Notes: generated by a model not told the origin, from the letters alone. A DNA stretch of 22,598 bases from Pseudomonadota bacterium (GCA_023390055.1 JAEWDP010000006.1:1-22598); one strand, 5' to 3'. Positions 7,847-16,101 are shown, counted from the first letter of the stretch. Numbers and translations are program-made.

Positions 7847-9943
7847 ATGTCGGATCAAAGCCGTCTTCTGGAAAACCGTTGGGACGACGCCTATGCCGCA
7901 ATGCTGGATGAGCCGGGCAAGCTTCTCTATCGCTCGAACCTTCTTGGAAGTGACAAGCGGATTACCAATTACGGCGGCGGTAATACATCAGCCAAGGTAC
8001 TGGAAACGGACCCTTTGACCGGCGACAGTGTGCGGGTCTTGTGGGTCAAGGGTTCCGGCGGTGACGTGGGCACAATCAAGCTTGATGGTTTCGCGACACT
8101 CTACATGGAAAAACTTGAAGCCCTGAAGACGATCTACAATGGCGTCCATGACGAAGATCGGATGGTTGGGCTGTTGCCGCACTGTACATTCAATCTCAAT
8201 CCGCGTGCGGCATCCATCGATACGCCCTTGCACGGCTTCGTTCCCCATACACATGTCGACCATATGCACCCGGATGCAATCATCGCAATTGCGGCATCGA
8301 AGAATTCCCAGAAACTGACGAAGATAGTATTCGGCGATGAGATCGGCTGGCTTCCTTGGCGTCGCCCCGGCTTCCAGTTAGGACTCGATCTGGAAGATTT
8401 CGTTAAAGCGAATCCGCAAGCCAAGGGTGTTGTCCTAGAGAGCCATGGGCTGTTCACCTGGGCGAAGGATGCCAAGGACTGCTACCTGCTGACGCTTTCC
8501 ATCATCAACAGGGCGATCGACTGGTTTGCGGCACAGACGGACGGCAAGGTCGTCTTTGGTGGGCCTGTTGTCAAAAGCCTTGATCAAGGAGAGAGGCGTG
8601 CAATTGCCGCAAGACTGATGCCGGAGATCCGCGGCCGGATCGGAAGCCTGGAACGCAAACTGGGCCATTTCGACGATCAGTCCTCGGTGCTCGAGTTTGT
8701 CAATTCGAAGAACCTGAAATCGCTCGGTCGCCTTGGGACGTCGTGCCCGGATCACTTTCTGCGCACGAAGATCCGCCCACTCATTGTCGACCTAGACCCG
8801 GTTCGACCGGATACTGACGCGGTTATCGCGGGGCTTGACGCGGCCCTTGAGTCATACCGTGCCGACTATATCCGCTATTATGACGTTTGCAGGCGCGACA
8901 ATTCACCCGCCATGCGCGACGCTAATCCTGTCATCTTTTTGATCCCAGGTATCGGCATGCTATCCTTCGCCAAGGACAAGGCAACCGCCCGTATCGCCGG
9001 TGAATTTTACGTCAATGCTATCAATGTCATGCGCGGAGCATCCACTGTGTCCGAATATCAGGGGCTGCCTGAGCAGGAAGCCTTCGATATCGAGTACTGG
9101 CTGCTCGAAGAAGCCAAGCTACAGCGCATGCCAAAACCGAAATCACTTGCCGGCCGCGTTGCTTTCGTGACGGGTGGTGCAGGTGGGATTGGCCGTGCGA
9201 CTGCGGCCAGACTGATGGAGGAGGGAGCTTGCGTTGTCTTGGCCGACATTGACGCCGAGGCTCTTGGACAGGCAAAGAATGAATTTTCGGCCTTGCATGG
9301 CAAGGATGCGGTGCACAGTATAGTTCTGGATGTGACAAGCGAAGATGCAGTGATCGCTGCCTTTGCAGAGGCATGTGTCGAGTTCGGTGGTGTTGACATC
9401 CTTGTTTCGAATGCCGGAATTGCATCGTCAGCGCCAGTTGAGGATACGACTCTTGGCATGTGGCAAAAGAACATCGATATCCTTGCCACTGGTTACTTTC
9501 TCGTATCACGCGAAGCATTTCGATTGTTTCGGCGACAGAATCTCGGCGGTAATGTTGTTTTCGTTGCGTCCAAGAATGGCCTTGCATCCTCGTCCAATGC
9601 TTCTGCCTACTGCACGGCCAAAGCTGCTGAGATCCACCTCGCGCGTTGCCTGGCCCTCGAAGGGGCAGAAGCGGCAATTCGTGTCAATACAGTCAATCCG
9701 GATGCAGTTCTGCGTGGCTCGAAGATCTGGGATGGCGAGTGGCGTGAACAGCGTGCCGCCTCGTCCAGGATCGAAGTTGATGAACTGGAAGAGCATTACC
9801 GCAAGCGCTCGATGCTGAAGCTCAATGTCTTGCCCGAGGATATTGCGGAAGCGATCTACTTCTTGGCCTCAGATGCCTCTGCTAAGTCGACTGGCAACAT
9901 CATCAATGTCGATGCCGGCAACGCTCAAAGCTTCACACGTTAG
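7847..9943 (+). CDS. rhaD: Bifunctional rhamnulose-1-phosphate aldolase / short-chain dehydrogenase
   Basis: This 698-residue fusion has two enzymes. Residues about 1-430 are a class II (zinc) aldolase: FVPHTHVDHM gives His134 and His136, and VVLESHGLFTW gives His200, the expected zinc ligands. It should split rhamnulose 1-phosphate to DHAP and L-lactaldehyde. Residues about 435-698 are a classical SDR: cofactor loop TGGAGGIG (442-449), NAGIASS, and catalytic YCTAK (Tyr588, Lys592), ending FLASDASAKSTGNIINVDAGN. The SDR half probably oxidises lactaldehyde to L-lactate, channelling a reactive aldehyde. This domain fusion is known in rhizobial rhamnose loci. The ATG follows GGGAGGAAAG. First gene of the rhaDI unit. 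Confidence 0.92.
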   Translation: MSDQSRLLENRWDDAYAAMLDEPGKLLYRSNLLGSDKRITNYGGGNTSAKVLETDPLTGDSVRVLWVKGSGGDVGTIKLDGFATLYMEKLEALKTIYNGVHDEDRMVGLLPHCTFNLNPRAASIDTPLHGFVPHTHVDHMHPDAIIAIAASKNSQKLTKIVFGDEIGWLPWRRPGFQLGLDLEDFVKANPQAKGVVLESHGLFTWAKDAKDCYLLTLSIINRAIDWFAAQTDGKVVFGGPVVKSLDQGERRAIAARLMPEIRGRIGSLERKLGHFDDQSSVLEFVNSKNLKSLGRLGTSCPDHFLRTKIRPLIVDLDPVRPDTDAVIAGLDAALESYRADYIRYYDVCRRDNSPAMRDANPVIFLIPGIGMLSFAKDKATARIAGEFYVNAINVMRGASTVSEYQGLPEQEAFDIEYWLLEEAKLQRMPKPKSLAGRVAFVTGGAGGIGRATAARLMEEGACVVLADIDAEALGQAKNEFSALHGKDAVHSIVLDVTSEDAVIAAFAEACVEFGGVDILVSNAGIASSAPVEDTTLGMWQKNIDILATGYFLVSREAFRLFRRQNLGGNVVFVASKNGLASSSNASAYCTAKAAEIHLARCLALEGAEAAIRVNTVNPDAVLRGSKIWDGEWREQRAASSRIEVDELEEHYRKRSMLKLNVLPEDIAEAIYFLASDASAKSTGNIINVDAGNAQSFTR

Positions 9944-10057
9944 TTGCCTGACAGGTAATGGAGTCTTGTCGATGCGGATGAAATTATTTTCAGTCGATGA
10001 CCGAGTGAGAATTGGAAGAGGTGCGAGTGGTCTGCCTCTCGCAGGCTGGAGGAAAAA

Positions 10058-11350
10058 ATGACGGACGTAAAGATCTCGCCCGACTTGATTGCTGAACACA
10101 ATGACGTTCACGGTGCTACACTTGAATCGGAGTATGCTGCGCTCGGCGAAAGCTTGGCACGTAGAAATATTGATATCGACGTCATTACTGCAAAGGTAGC
10201 AGACTTCTTTGTTGCCGTGCCTTCTTGGGGCGTGGGAACTGGCGGCACGCGTTTCGCCCGATTTCCTGGCGTGGGGGAGCCAGGTCACATCTTCGACAAG
10301 CTGGATGATTGCTCCGTCATAAATCAATTGACACGTACAACGCCGAATGTCTCCTTGCATATCCCATGGGACAAGGCTGATGCGAAGGAATTGAAGGCCA
10401 AGGCCGATGCACTTGGGATTGGCTTCGATGCAATAAACTCCAATACGTTCTCCGATGCGCCAGGCCAGAGCCATTCCTATAAATACGGGTCGCTCAGCCA
10501 CACGGATGCAACGACCCGCCAACAGGCAATTGATCATAATCTCGAATGTATTGAGATCGGCAAGATAATTGGGTCCAAAGCCCTGACCGTGTGGGTTGCA
10601 GATGGCTCAAATTTTCCTGGTCAGAGCCATTTCACACGAAGCTTCGAACGTTACCTTGGGGCAATGGAGGAAGTTTACAAGGCGTTACCTGACGATTGGC
10701 GGTTGTTTACTGAACACAAAATGTACGAACCGGCCTTCTATTCGACGGTCGTGCAGGATTGGGGCTCCAATTACCTGATCGCCCAGACACTAGGAGATAA
10801 GGCTTTCTGCCTTGTGGACCTCGGTCATCACGCTCCAAACACGAATATTGAAATGATTGTCGCACGGCTTACCCAGTTCGGTAAGCTCGGAGGCTTTCAC
10901 TTCAATGATTCCAAGTATGGTGATGACGATCTTGATGCAGGTGTTATCGATCCTTATCGACTTTTCCTCGTGTTCAACGAATTGGTGGACGCAGAAGAAC
11001 GCGATGTCATTGATTTTCATCCAGCACACATGATCGATCAATCGCATAACGTTACGGATCCGATTGAAAGCCTGATCGCAAGCGCAAATGAAATCCGCCG
11101 TGCATATGCACAGGCGCTGCTTGTTGATCGGCTTGCTCTCGATGGGTATCAGGAATGCAACGATGCATTGATGGCGTCCGAGACCTTGAAGCGAGCGTTC
11201 CGTACAGATGTTGAGCCGATTTTGGCTGCTGCACGCCATCGTAGTGGTGGGGCTATCGACCCAATTTCAGCCTATCGCGCCAGCGGTTATCGCGAGATGG
11301 TTGCTAGAGAGCGTCCTTCCGTATCAGGCGGCTCGGGTGGTATTGTCTGA
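10058..11350 (+). CDS. rhaI: L-rhamnose isomerase RhaI (Pseudomonas stutzeri/rhizobial type)
   Basis: This 430-residue TIM-barrel isomerase converts L-rhamnose to L-rhamnulose with two divalent metals. Residues at Glu219, Asp254, His257, His281, Asp289, Asp291 and Asp327 coincide in number and context (FTEHKMYEP, CLVDLGHH, GFHFNDSKYGDDDLD, HPAHMIDQ) with the metal-site residues described for P. stutzeri rhamnose isomerase. It is thus this subtype rather than the E. coli RhaA type. The ATG follows TGGAGGAAAAA. It lies 114 bp after rhaD; the gap has a weak 6-bp hairpin (10022-10043) just before the ribosome site but no obvious new promoter, so rhaD and rhaI are probably cotranscribed. Confidence 0.93.
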   Translation: MTDVKISPDLIAEHNDVHGATLESEYAALGESLARRNIDIDVITAKVADFFVAVPSWGVGTGGTRFARFPGVGEPGHIFDKLDDCSVINQLTRTTPNVSLHIPWDKADAKELKAKADALGIGFDAINSNTFSDAPGQSHSYKYGSLSHTDATTRQQAIDHNLECIEIGKIIGSKALTVWVADGSNFPGQSHFTRSFERYLGAMEEVYKALPDDWRLFTEHKMYEPAFYSTVVQDWGSNYLIAQTLGDKAFCLVDLGHHAPNTNIEMIVARLTQFGKLGGFHFNDSKYGDDDLDAGVIDPYRLFLVFNELVDAEERDVIDFHPAHMIDQSHNVTDPIESLIASANEIRRAYAQALLVDRLALDGYQECNDALMASETLKRAFRTDVEPILAAARHRSGGAIDPISAYRASGYREMVARERPSVSGGSGGIV

Positions 11351-11531
11351 GGCGACTTAAACGATCTGCTAGATGGACAATTGCCTTTGGATCTGCAGCC
11401 GAGCTTCCAGACAATGTCGCTAGCAGCATAAGATAATTGCGCTGCTACTGATGCGCATCATCTATCCGGAACCAGGTCGTGATGGTGTTGAATCGCGCGG
11501 TTGACACCGGTGGAACGCTACTGCACCGATT

Positions 11532-11561
11532 GCAGGCCGGATGCATTATTATCCGGCCTGC
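11532..11561. terminator. Strong hairpin between convergent rhaI and nirC
   Basis: GCAGGCCGGAT (11532-11542) pairs perfectly with ATCCGGCCTGC (11551-11561), 11 bp with an 8-nt loop. Neither strand has a long T-run after it, so it is not a textbook intrinsic terminator. Its place 35 bp beyond the nirC stop and 180 bp beyond rhaI suggests a bidirectional 3'-end structure. A weaker 7-bp inverted repeat (TAGCAGC 11421-11427 with GCTGCTA 11441-11447) lies closer to rhaI. Confidence 0.6.
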
Positions 11562-11596
11562 TTCGCTCACGAGGACTGCAACAGCAACTTGTCAGA

Positions 11597-12439
11597 CTAC
11601 TCGGCCGCAACAAGTCTGCTCGGCCTTTCGGGCATCTTGTGACTTGGCGATGTCTTGTAGTGCGTTGCATAGATCATTGCCCCGACGAATGTCACACCTC
11701 CGACGAGGTTGCCGAGTACTGTCGGGATCTCGTTCCAGAGCAGATAATCCATCCACGTGAACTGCCCGCCAAGCATGATCCCCGACGGGAAAAGGAACAT
11801 GTTTACGACCGAATGCTCAAACCCCATGTAGAAGAATATGGTGACGGGCATCCACATGCCAATCACCTTGCCGGGAACAGATGTTGACATCATGGCGGCG
11901 ATCACACCCGTGGAAACCATCCAGTTACACATGACAGCGCGGATGAAAAGCGTGAACATTCCCGCCGCGCCTGCCTCGGCATAACCGATTGTCCGGGCTT
12001 CCCCAATCGTGCCGATCGCTTGGCCGACCACATCAGGGGCATGCGAAAAGCCAGTGGTGAAAATGATTGCCATGAATATGGCGGTTGTCATGGCACCGGA
12101 AAAATTGCCAACGAATACCAGCCCCCAGCTGCGCAGGATGCCGCGTAACGTAACCCCTGGGCGTCTTGCAAACAGGGCGAGAGGTGTCAGCGTGAAGACG
12201 CCCGTCAATAGATCGAAGCCAAGCAGGTACAGCACACAGAATCCGGCGGGAAAGAGTAAGGCGCCAAGCAGGGGCTCCCCGGTATTGACAGTGACTGATA
12301 CGGCAAACGCGGCACCAAGTGTGAGGATGGCCCCGGCCATGTACGCCCGGATCAGGATATCTTTCGTTGACATGCGTATTTTGGATTCGCCCGCGTCGAC
12401 CATTTTCGTTGCGAGCTCTTGCGGCAGCACATATGACAT
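11597..12439 (-). CDS. nirC: Formate/nitrite (FNT) family channel, NirC-like nitrite transporter
   Basis: This inner-membrane protein of about 280 residues has six hydrophobic segments and the FNT family pattern. After a cytoplasmic N-terminus (MSYVLPQELATKMVDAGESK) come GAALFAV-like helix 1 and the broken helix GFDLLTGVFTLTPLAL. Further on are the second half-repeat with IRAVMCNWMVSTGVIAAMM, and GFEHSVVNMFLFP, which carries the conserved central histidine of FNT channels. It probably brings nitrite in, or lets it out to avoid toxicity. The ATG has AAGGA 9 bp upstream; longer in-frame starts run into nirD. It lies 49 bp after nirD and ends the nirBDC operon. Nitrite rather than formate is inferred from context. 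Confidence 0.87.
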   Translation of the reverse strand: MSYVLPQELATKMVDAGESKIRMSTKDILIRAYMAGAILTLGAAFAVSVTVNTGEPLLGALLFPAGFCVLYLLGFDLLTGVFTLTPLALFARRPGVTLRGILRSWGLVFVGNFSGAMTTAIFMAIIFTTGFSHAPDVVGQAIGTIGEARTIGYAEAGAAGMFTLFIRAVMCNWMVSTGVIAAMMSTSVPGKVIGMWMPVTIFFYMGFEHSVVNMFLFPSGIMLGGQFTWMDYLLWNEIPTVLGNLVGGVTFVGAMIYATHYKTSPSHKMPERPSRLVAAE

Positions 12440-12488
12440 TACATTTGTCCTTCGGCGTTTATGGTTTCTATGAATGGAATCGCATGGG

Positions 12489-12833
12489 CTATTCAGCTGC
12501 GGCGGGCGTGATATTTCCCAACGCAATGAAGAGCTGTCCTTCATCGTTGCGGATTGGAATGGAGCGAACTTCACCGCAATCGGCTCCAAGGGCCCGACCG
12601 GTTTCCAATGAAATTATCCAGTTGTGGAGCGGGCAGGTAACCGCTCGCCCATGAACGATACCCTGACTGAGGGGGCCACCTTTGTGTGGGCATTTGTCGT
12701 CAATAGCAAAAACGTCATTCTCAGCAGTACGGAATACGGCAATCTTTCCCTGGGGGGTGTTTACGCAGCGTGCGCCGCGCAATGGAATTTCCGAAATGTC
12801 ACCGATGGAGATCCAGTTCTGATTCACGATCAT
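12489..12833 (-). CDS. nirD: Nitrite reductase small subunit NirD (Rieske-like)
   Basis: This 114-residue Rieske-fold small subunit of assimilatory NADH-nitrite reductase retains a full Rieske signature. CPHKGGPLSQG gives Cys48 and His50 and CPLHNW gives Cys67 and His70, the ligands for a [2Fe-2S] cluster, whereas E. coli NirD lacks them. I start at the ATG that overlaps the nirB stop by one base (TGATG). Longer starts lie inside nirB. Coupled translation with nirB fits a fixed stoichiometry. The N-terminal NWISIGDISEIPLRGARCV and C-terminal VRSIPIRNDEGQLFIAL strands match the family. Confidence 0.92.
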   Translation of the reverse strand: MIVNQNWISIGDISEIPLRGARCVNTPQGKIAVFRTAENDVFAIDDKCPHKGGPLSQGIVHGRAVTCPLHNWIISLETGRALGADCGEVRSIPIRNDEGQLFIALGNITPAAAE

Positions 12834-15283
12834 CACTCCGCTGCTTGTGAGAAACCGATAGTTGCCATCGGCTTGAACTCGTGTTTGTCTGTGCCGGAGA
12901 CGCGCTCCGACCACGGATCGACCTGGGCGAATTTCTGAGAGAAGACGAAACGCTCGTACAACGCTCTTCGCCTTTCATCATCCGTTATGATCTGGTTGCG
13001 GATTTCATCGAGTCCGATCCGCTTAGCCCATTTGTATATTCGCTCCAGATAATGGGCCTGTTCGCGGTACATCTGGGTCAGAGCCACAATATGTTCGAGC
13101 GCCTCATCCTCCGTTCTCACGAGGCCAAGTATCTCAGTTCCTCTGATGTCGAGGCCTGCCGCACCTGCGAAATGGATCTCAAAACCGGAATCCACGCAGA
13201 TGACACCGATATCTTTGCAGGTTGCTTCGGCGCAATTGCGTGGGCAACCGGAGACTGCGAGTTTCAACTTGGCTGGTGTCCAGGATCCCCACATGAACTT
13301 CTCGATACGGATGCCGAGGCCAGTGGAATCTTGAGTACCAAAGCGACACCAGTCGGAACCAACGCAAGTTTTTACCGTTCGAAGTCCCTTGGCATAGGCT
13401 TGGCCTGACACGAAGCCGGCTTTTCCAAGTTGAGCCCAGACGTCCGGCAAGTCATCCTTCTCGATACCGAGCAGGTCGATGCGCTGGCCACCTGTCACCT
13501 TCACCATCGGGATGTCGAATCTGTCGACAACATCGGCGATTGCCCTGAGCTCCGTCGAGCTTGTGACGCCGCCCCACATTCGCGGTACGACAGAATAAGT
13601 GCCATCCTTCTGGATATTGGCGTGAACGCGTTCATTGATGAAGCGAGACTGGTAGTCGTCGGCATATTCGTCAGGCCAGTCGCAGACGAGATAGTAGTTG
13701 AGGGCGGGTCGACATTTGGCGCAGCCGCAAGATGTCGTCCATTCAAGTTCCTGGATAACCGCGGCGACTGATTTCAACTTCTTTGCTCTAATAAGACGTC
13801 GTACTTCATCATGCCCGAGATGGGTGCAGGGGCACACAGGTGTGACGGCGGCAGGATTGTAACGGTCACCCAGTGTCAACGACATCAATTGTTCGACGAG
13901 GCCCGTGCACGAACCACAGGAAGCTGACGCTTTTGTGTGGGCCCGCACATCATCCAGAGATGACAGGCCCTTTTGTGTAATAGCTGAAACGATACTGCCT
14001 TTGCAGACACCATTGCAGCCACAGATTTCAGCATCGTCCGAAAGTGCTGCAATGGTAGCCAGCGGATCGAGAGGAGAGCCTGCCTGATGGGTCTGACCAA
14101 AAATCAAAGTGTCGCGCATTTCCGAGATGTCGGTCTTTTTCTTCTTCAGGTCGTTGAACCATGCGCCGTCGGATGTCTCTCCATAGAGAACGGTCCCGAT
14201 AATCTTGTTATCCTGAATGACAAGCCGCTTGTATATGCCCGCAGTCGCGTCTCTGAGAACGATCTCTTCCCGACCGTCGCCGTCGGCAAAATCCCCCAGT
14301 GAGAAGAGGTCAATGCCTGTCACCTTCAGTTTTGTCGGCGTGTCGGAATGGACAAAGGCTGGCGAGTAGTCACCGACAAGATGCATTGCGGCGACACGGG
14401 CCATCTCGTAAAGCGGAGCCACGAGCCCATAGACCCGGCCATCGACCTCCGCACATTCGCCAAGTGCCAGAATATTGCTGTCGGATGTCTGCATTCCTTC
14501 ATCAACCACAATGCCACGGTTCACGATGAGCCCTGCATCTTTGGCGAGGCCAATGTTCGGTCTGATGCCGACCGCCATAACGACGAGGGTGGCCTCGATG
14601 ATGCGTCCGTCCTTCAGTTCTATGCCTTCGACTTTGCTGTCTCCAACAATAGCCTTCGTGTCAGCATTGCAGATGACCTTGATACCCCGCTCCTCCACCG
14701 CCTTTTGGAGAAGGTAGCCTGCGGCAGGATCGAGCTGGCGCTCCATCAACGTCGGCATCACATGCAGGACGGTGACGTTCATGCCACGTTGGGCCAATCC
14801 GGCCGCAGCTTCCAGACCGAGCAAGCCGCCACCGATCACGACAGCTTTTTCGCGCGATTGTGCAGCGAGCAGCATCGCTCGCACATCATCGAGATCGCGG
14901 TATGTGATGACACCTGGGAGGTCTTTGCCTGGTACCGGAATTATGAACGGGACCGAACCGGTGGCAATCACTAGGCGATCGTAGGTCTCAGTCACTCCGT
15001 GATCCGACGTCACCGTTCTTGCGTCGCGATCAATCGCGATGATCTTGTGGCCTTTGTAAAGCGTGATGCCATGCTCGATGTACCAGCCGTCGCCATGAAT
15101 GACGATTTGCTCGTAGCTCTTTGCACCAGACAGAACGGGTGACAGCATGATGCGGTCGTAATTTACCCGCGGTTCTGCATTGAAAATCGTGACCTGGAAG
15201 TTGCCGGGCGCTTGCTCGAAAAGATGCTCCAGCATCCTTCCAGGTGCCATCCCATTCCCGATGATGACGAGCCTTTCTGTCAT
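12833..15283 (-). CDS. nirB: Assimilatory nitrite reductase NAD(P)H large subunit NirB
   Basis: This 816-residue cytoplasmic enzyme reduces nitrite to ammonium. Domains in order: FAD-binding (IIGNGMAPGR, residues 7-16), NAD-binding (VVIGGGLLGLEAA, 148-160), two BFD-like [2Fe-2S] modules (Cys421/423/456/459 and Cys484 or 486/519/521/524), the nitrite/sulfite reductase ferredoxin-like half domain, and the siroheme/[4Fe-4S] site. The last is seen as TCVGSDWCRFG (Cys640, Cys646) and SGCPRNC (Cys680, Cys684). All key cysteines are present and length is normal, so it should be active. It is first in nirB-nirD-nirC. Upstream is a sigma-54 promoter and a hairpin leader suggesting NtrC and NasT control. 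The ribosome site is weak. Siroheme synthase and nitrate reductase genes are not in this operon. Confidence 0.95.
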   Translation of the reverse strand: MTERLVIIGNGMAPGRMLEHLFEQAPGNFQVTIFNAEPRVNYDRIMLSPVLSGAKSYEQIVIHGDGWYIEHGITLYKGHKIIAIDRDARTVTSDHGVTETYDRLVIATGSVPFIIPVPGKDLPGVITYRDLDDVRAMLLAAQSREKAVVIGGGLLGLEAAAGLAQRGMNVTVLHVMPTLMERQLDPAAGYLLQKAVEERGIKVICNADTKAIVGDSKVEGIELKDGRIIEATLVVMAVGIRPNIGLAKDAGLIVNRGIVVDEGMQTSDSNILALGECAEVDGRVYGLVAPLYEMARVAAMHLVGDYSPAFVHSDTPTKLKVTGIDLFSLGDFADGDGREEIVLRDATAGIYKRLVIQDNKIIGTVLYGETSDGAWFNDLKKKKTDISEMRDTLIFGQTHQAGSPLDPLATIAALSDDAEICGCNGVCKGSIVSAITQKGLSSLDDVRAHTKASASCGSCTGLVEQLMSLTLGDRYNPAAVTPVCPCTHLGHDEVRRLIRAKKLKSVAAVIQELEWTTSCGCAKCRPALNYYLVCDWPDEYADDYQSRFINERVHANIQKDGTYSVVPRMWGGVTSSTELRAIADVVDRFDIPMVKVTGGQRIDLLGIEKDDLPDVWAQLGKAGFVSGQAYAKGLRTVKTCVGSDWCRFGTQDSTGLGIRIEKFMWGSWTPAKLKLAVSGCPRNCAEATCKDIGVICVDSGFEIHFAGAAGLDIRGTEILGLVRTEDEALEHIVALTQMYREQAHYLERIYKWAKRIGLDEIRNQIITDDERRRALYERFVFSQKFAQVDPWSERVSGTDKHEFKPMATIGFSQAAE

Positions 15284-15376
15284 TGTGAGATTCCAGAAGA
15301 AAAGCTGTTCGTGGCCTTTTGGGAAGGTGTTTGCATTTTGCAGATCTCTTCTTGCTTGGTTGCTTGATCCAGAGAT

Positions 15377-15471
15377 AAAAAAACGCCGCCCGATACTCGC
15401 TCTTGAGAAAAAGTCTCGATGAGCAAATTCCGTGCGACGTCAATGTCTCGTACCCAATCGCCGTTGATGGG
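15377..15471 (-). ncRNA. ANTAR-type leader of nirBDC: two hexaloop hairpins plus attenuator terminator
   Basis: Read on the minus strand, hairpin P1 (15471 to 15453) is CCCATC-AACGGC-GATTGGG with one bulged U. P2 (15447 to 15436) is GAC-ATTGAC-GTC, possibly extended by an A-G mismatch and a G-C pair. Both loops are six bases with A at position 1 and G at position 4, the rule for ANTAR-protein RNA targets. Next comes a 19-position stem (15439-15421 against 15402-15384; 13 Watson-Crick and 4 G-U pairs), closed by seven U (15383-15377). The terminator's first four bases are the last loop base and 3' arm of P2, so P2 and terminator exclude each other. NasT binding should free transcription into nirB. 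P2's stem is short. Confidence 0.78.
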
Positions 15472-15485
15472 ACTGGAATAAGCAA

Positions 15486-15501
15486 AGCAAACACCGTGCC
15501 A
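15486..15501 (-). promoter_or_regulatory. Sigma-54 (-24/-12) promoter of nirBDC
   Basis: On the minus strand the site reads TGGCACG-GTGT-TTGCT, an exact match to the RpoN consensus TGGCACG-N4-TTGCW with the required GG and GC dinucleotides ten bases apart. Transcription should begin about 12 bp beyond the GC, near 15475, just before hairpin P1 of the leader. This implies activation by an enhancer-binding protein such as NtrC under nitrogen limitation. I did not find a convincing NtrC dyad upstream by eye. Confidence 0.85.
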
Positions 15502-15565
15502 GATCTCAATGCGAACATTAAGTAGCTGAAAATATTATATTAAACTTTTAGAAGATCTGCGCAAA

Positions 15566-15601
15566 CATATTACGGTGAGGCGGAGTGCCCACCGTAATAT
15601 G
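15566..15601. repeat. 12-bp perfect inverted repeat between rnk and nirB promoter
   Basis: CATATTACGGTG (15566-15577) is exactly complementary to CACCGTAATATG (15590-15601), with a further inner GGC/GCC pairing after a bulged A. It is either the 3'-end hairpin of rnk, which ends 84 bp upstream on the same strand (but no U-tract follows), or a protein-binding dyad. It sits about 90-125 bp ahead of the predicted nirB start, where sigma-54 enhancers are often found, though it does not match the NtrC consensus. Confidence 0.5.
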
Positions 15602-15684
15602 GCTATATAGTCGGCCGCTGGATTTGCAATCTGCGTCAAAAATGTGCAGGAATTTCGAGCGCCTGCAATTTAGTCGTATGCCGC

Positions 15685-16101
15685 TCAGGCGGGAGTTGCG
15701 CTGGCGGCGGCGACATTCTTGATAGTCAGACGATGTTCGCTACCATCACGCGCCTGCCATGTTATGGTTTGCCCGGGTGCTAGTCCGAGGAGAGCAACGC
15801 CAATAGGTGTCAATATGGAGACTCTCCCGGTGGCAATGTCAGCATCGCCGGGATAGACGAGGGTCACGGTGCGCTCTTCCCCTGTCTCGATCTCATAAGT
15901 GGCTGTTGAGCCCATTCGAATGATGTTGTCGGCGATCTGGTCGTCTTGGGCCACGCTTGCACGCTCAAGTTCTCCGAGCAGTTCATCTGCGACTTCCGGA
16001 AGCCGCTCCAAAGCGCCCTCAGCAAGGCCGGAAAGACGCGAGAAGTCTGTCTGCGCGACGATGATAAGCGGCTTTGAAGTTTTCGTTCGAATGTTTTCCA
16101 T
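15685..16101 (-). CDS. rnk: Rnk-like nucleoside diphosphate kinase regulator (GreA/GreB C-terminal fold)
   Basis: This protein of about 138 residues has a short N-terminal coiled part (FSRLSGLAEGALERLPEVADE) and a C-terminal FKBP-like GreA/GreB domain. The domain contains MGSTATYE, ERTVTLVYPGDADIATGRVS, ILTPIGVALLGLAPGQTITW and a closing DGSEHRLTIKNV strand. This is the layout of Rnk, an RNA-polymerase-associated protein lacking the long GreA coiled coil. I prefer ATG 16101 (MENIRTK) with AGGTAA upstream; an in-frame GTG seven codons earlier is possible. It precedes nirB in the same direction but is separated by about 400 bp with an independent sigma-54 promoter, so it is not part of that operon. 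Confidence 0.8.
   Translation of the reverse strand: MENIRTKTSKPLIIVAQTDFSRLSGLAEGALERLPEVADELLGELERASVAQDDQIADNIIRMGSTATYEIETGEERTVTLVYPGDADIATGRVSILTPIGVALLGLAPGQTITWQARDGSEHRLTIKNVAAASATPA

Noticed and set aside
9027..9677. 216-codon minus-strand open frame inside rhaD
   Set aside because: Antisense to a well-conserved SDR domain; composition rich in Arg, His, Gln and Ser as expected for a shadow frame, no recognisable domain.
9869..10537. 222-codon minus-strand frame across the rhaD end and rhaI
   Set aside because: Antisense to the conserved N-terminal part of rhaI; no domain or ribosome site.
14348..14974. 208-codon plus-strand open frame inside nirB
   Set aside because: Antisense to the FAD/NAD domains of nirB, with no family resemblance; a codon-usage shadow.
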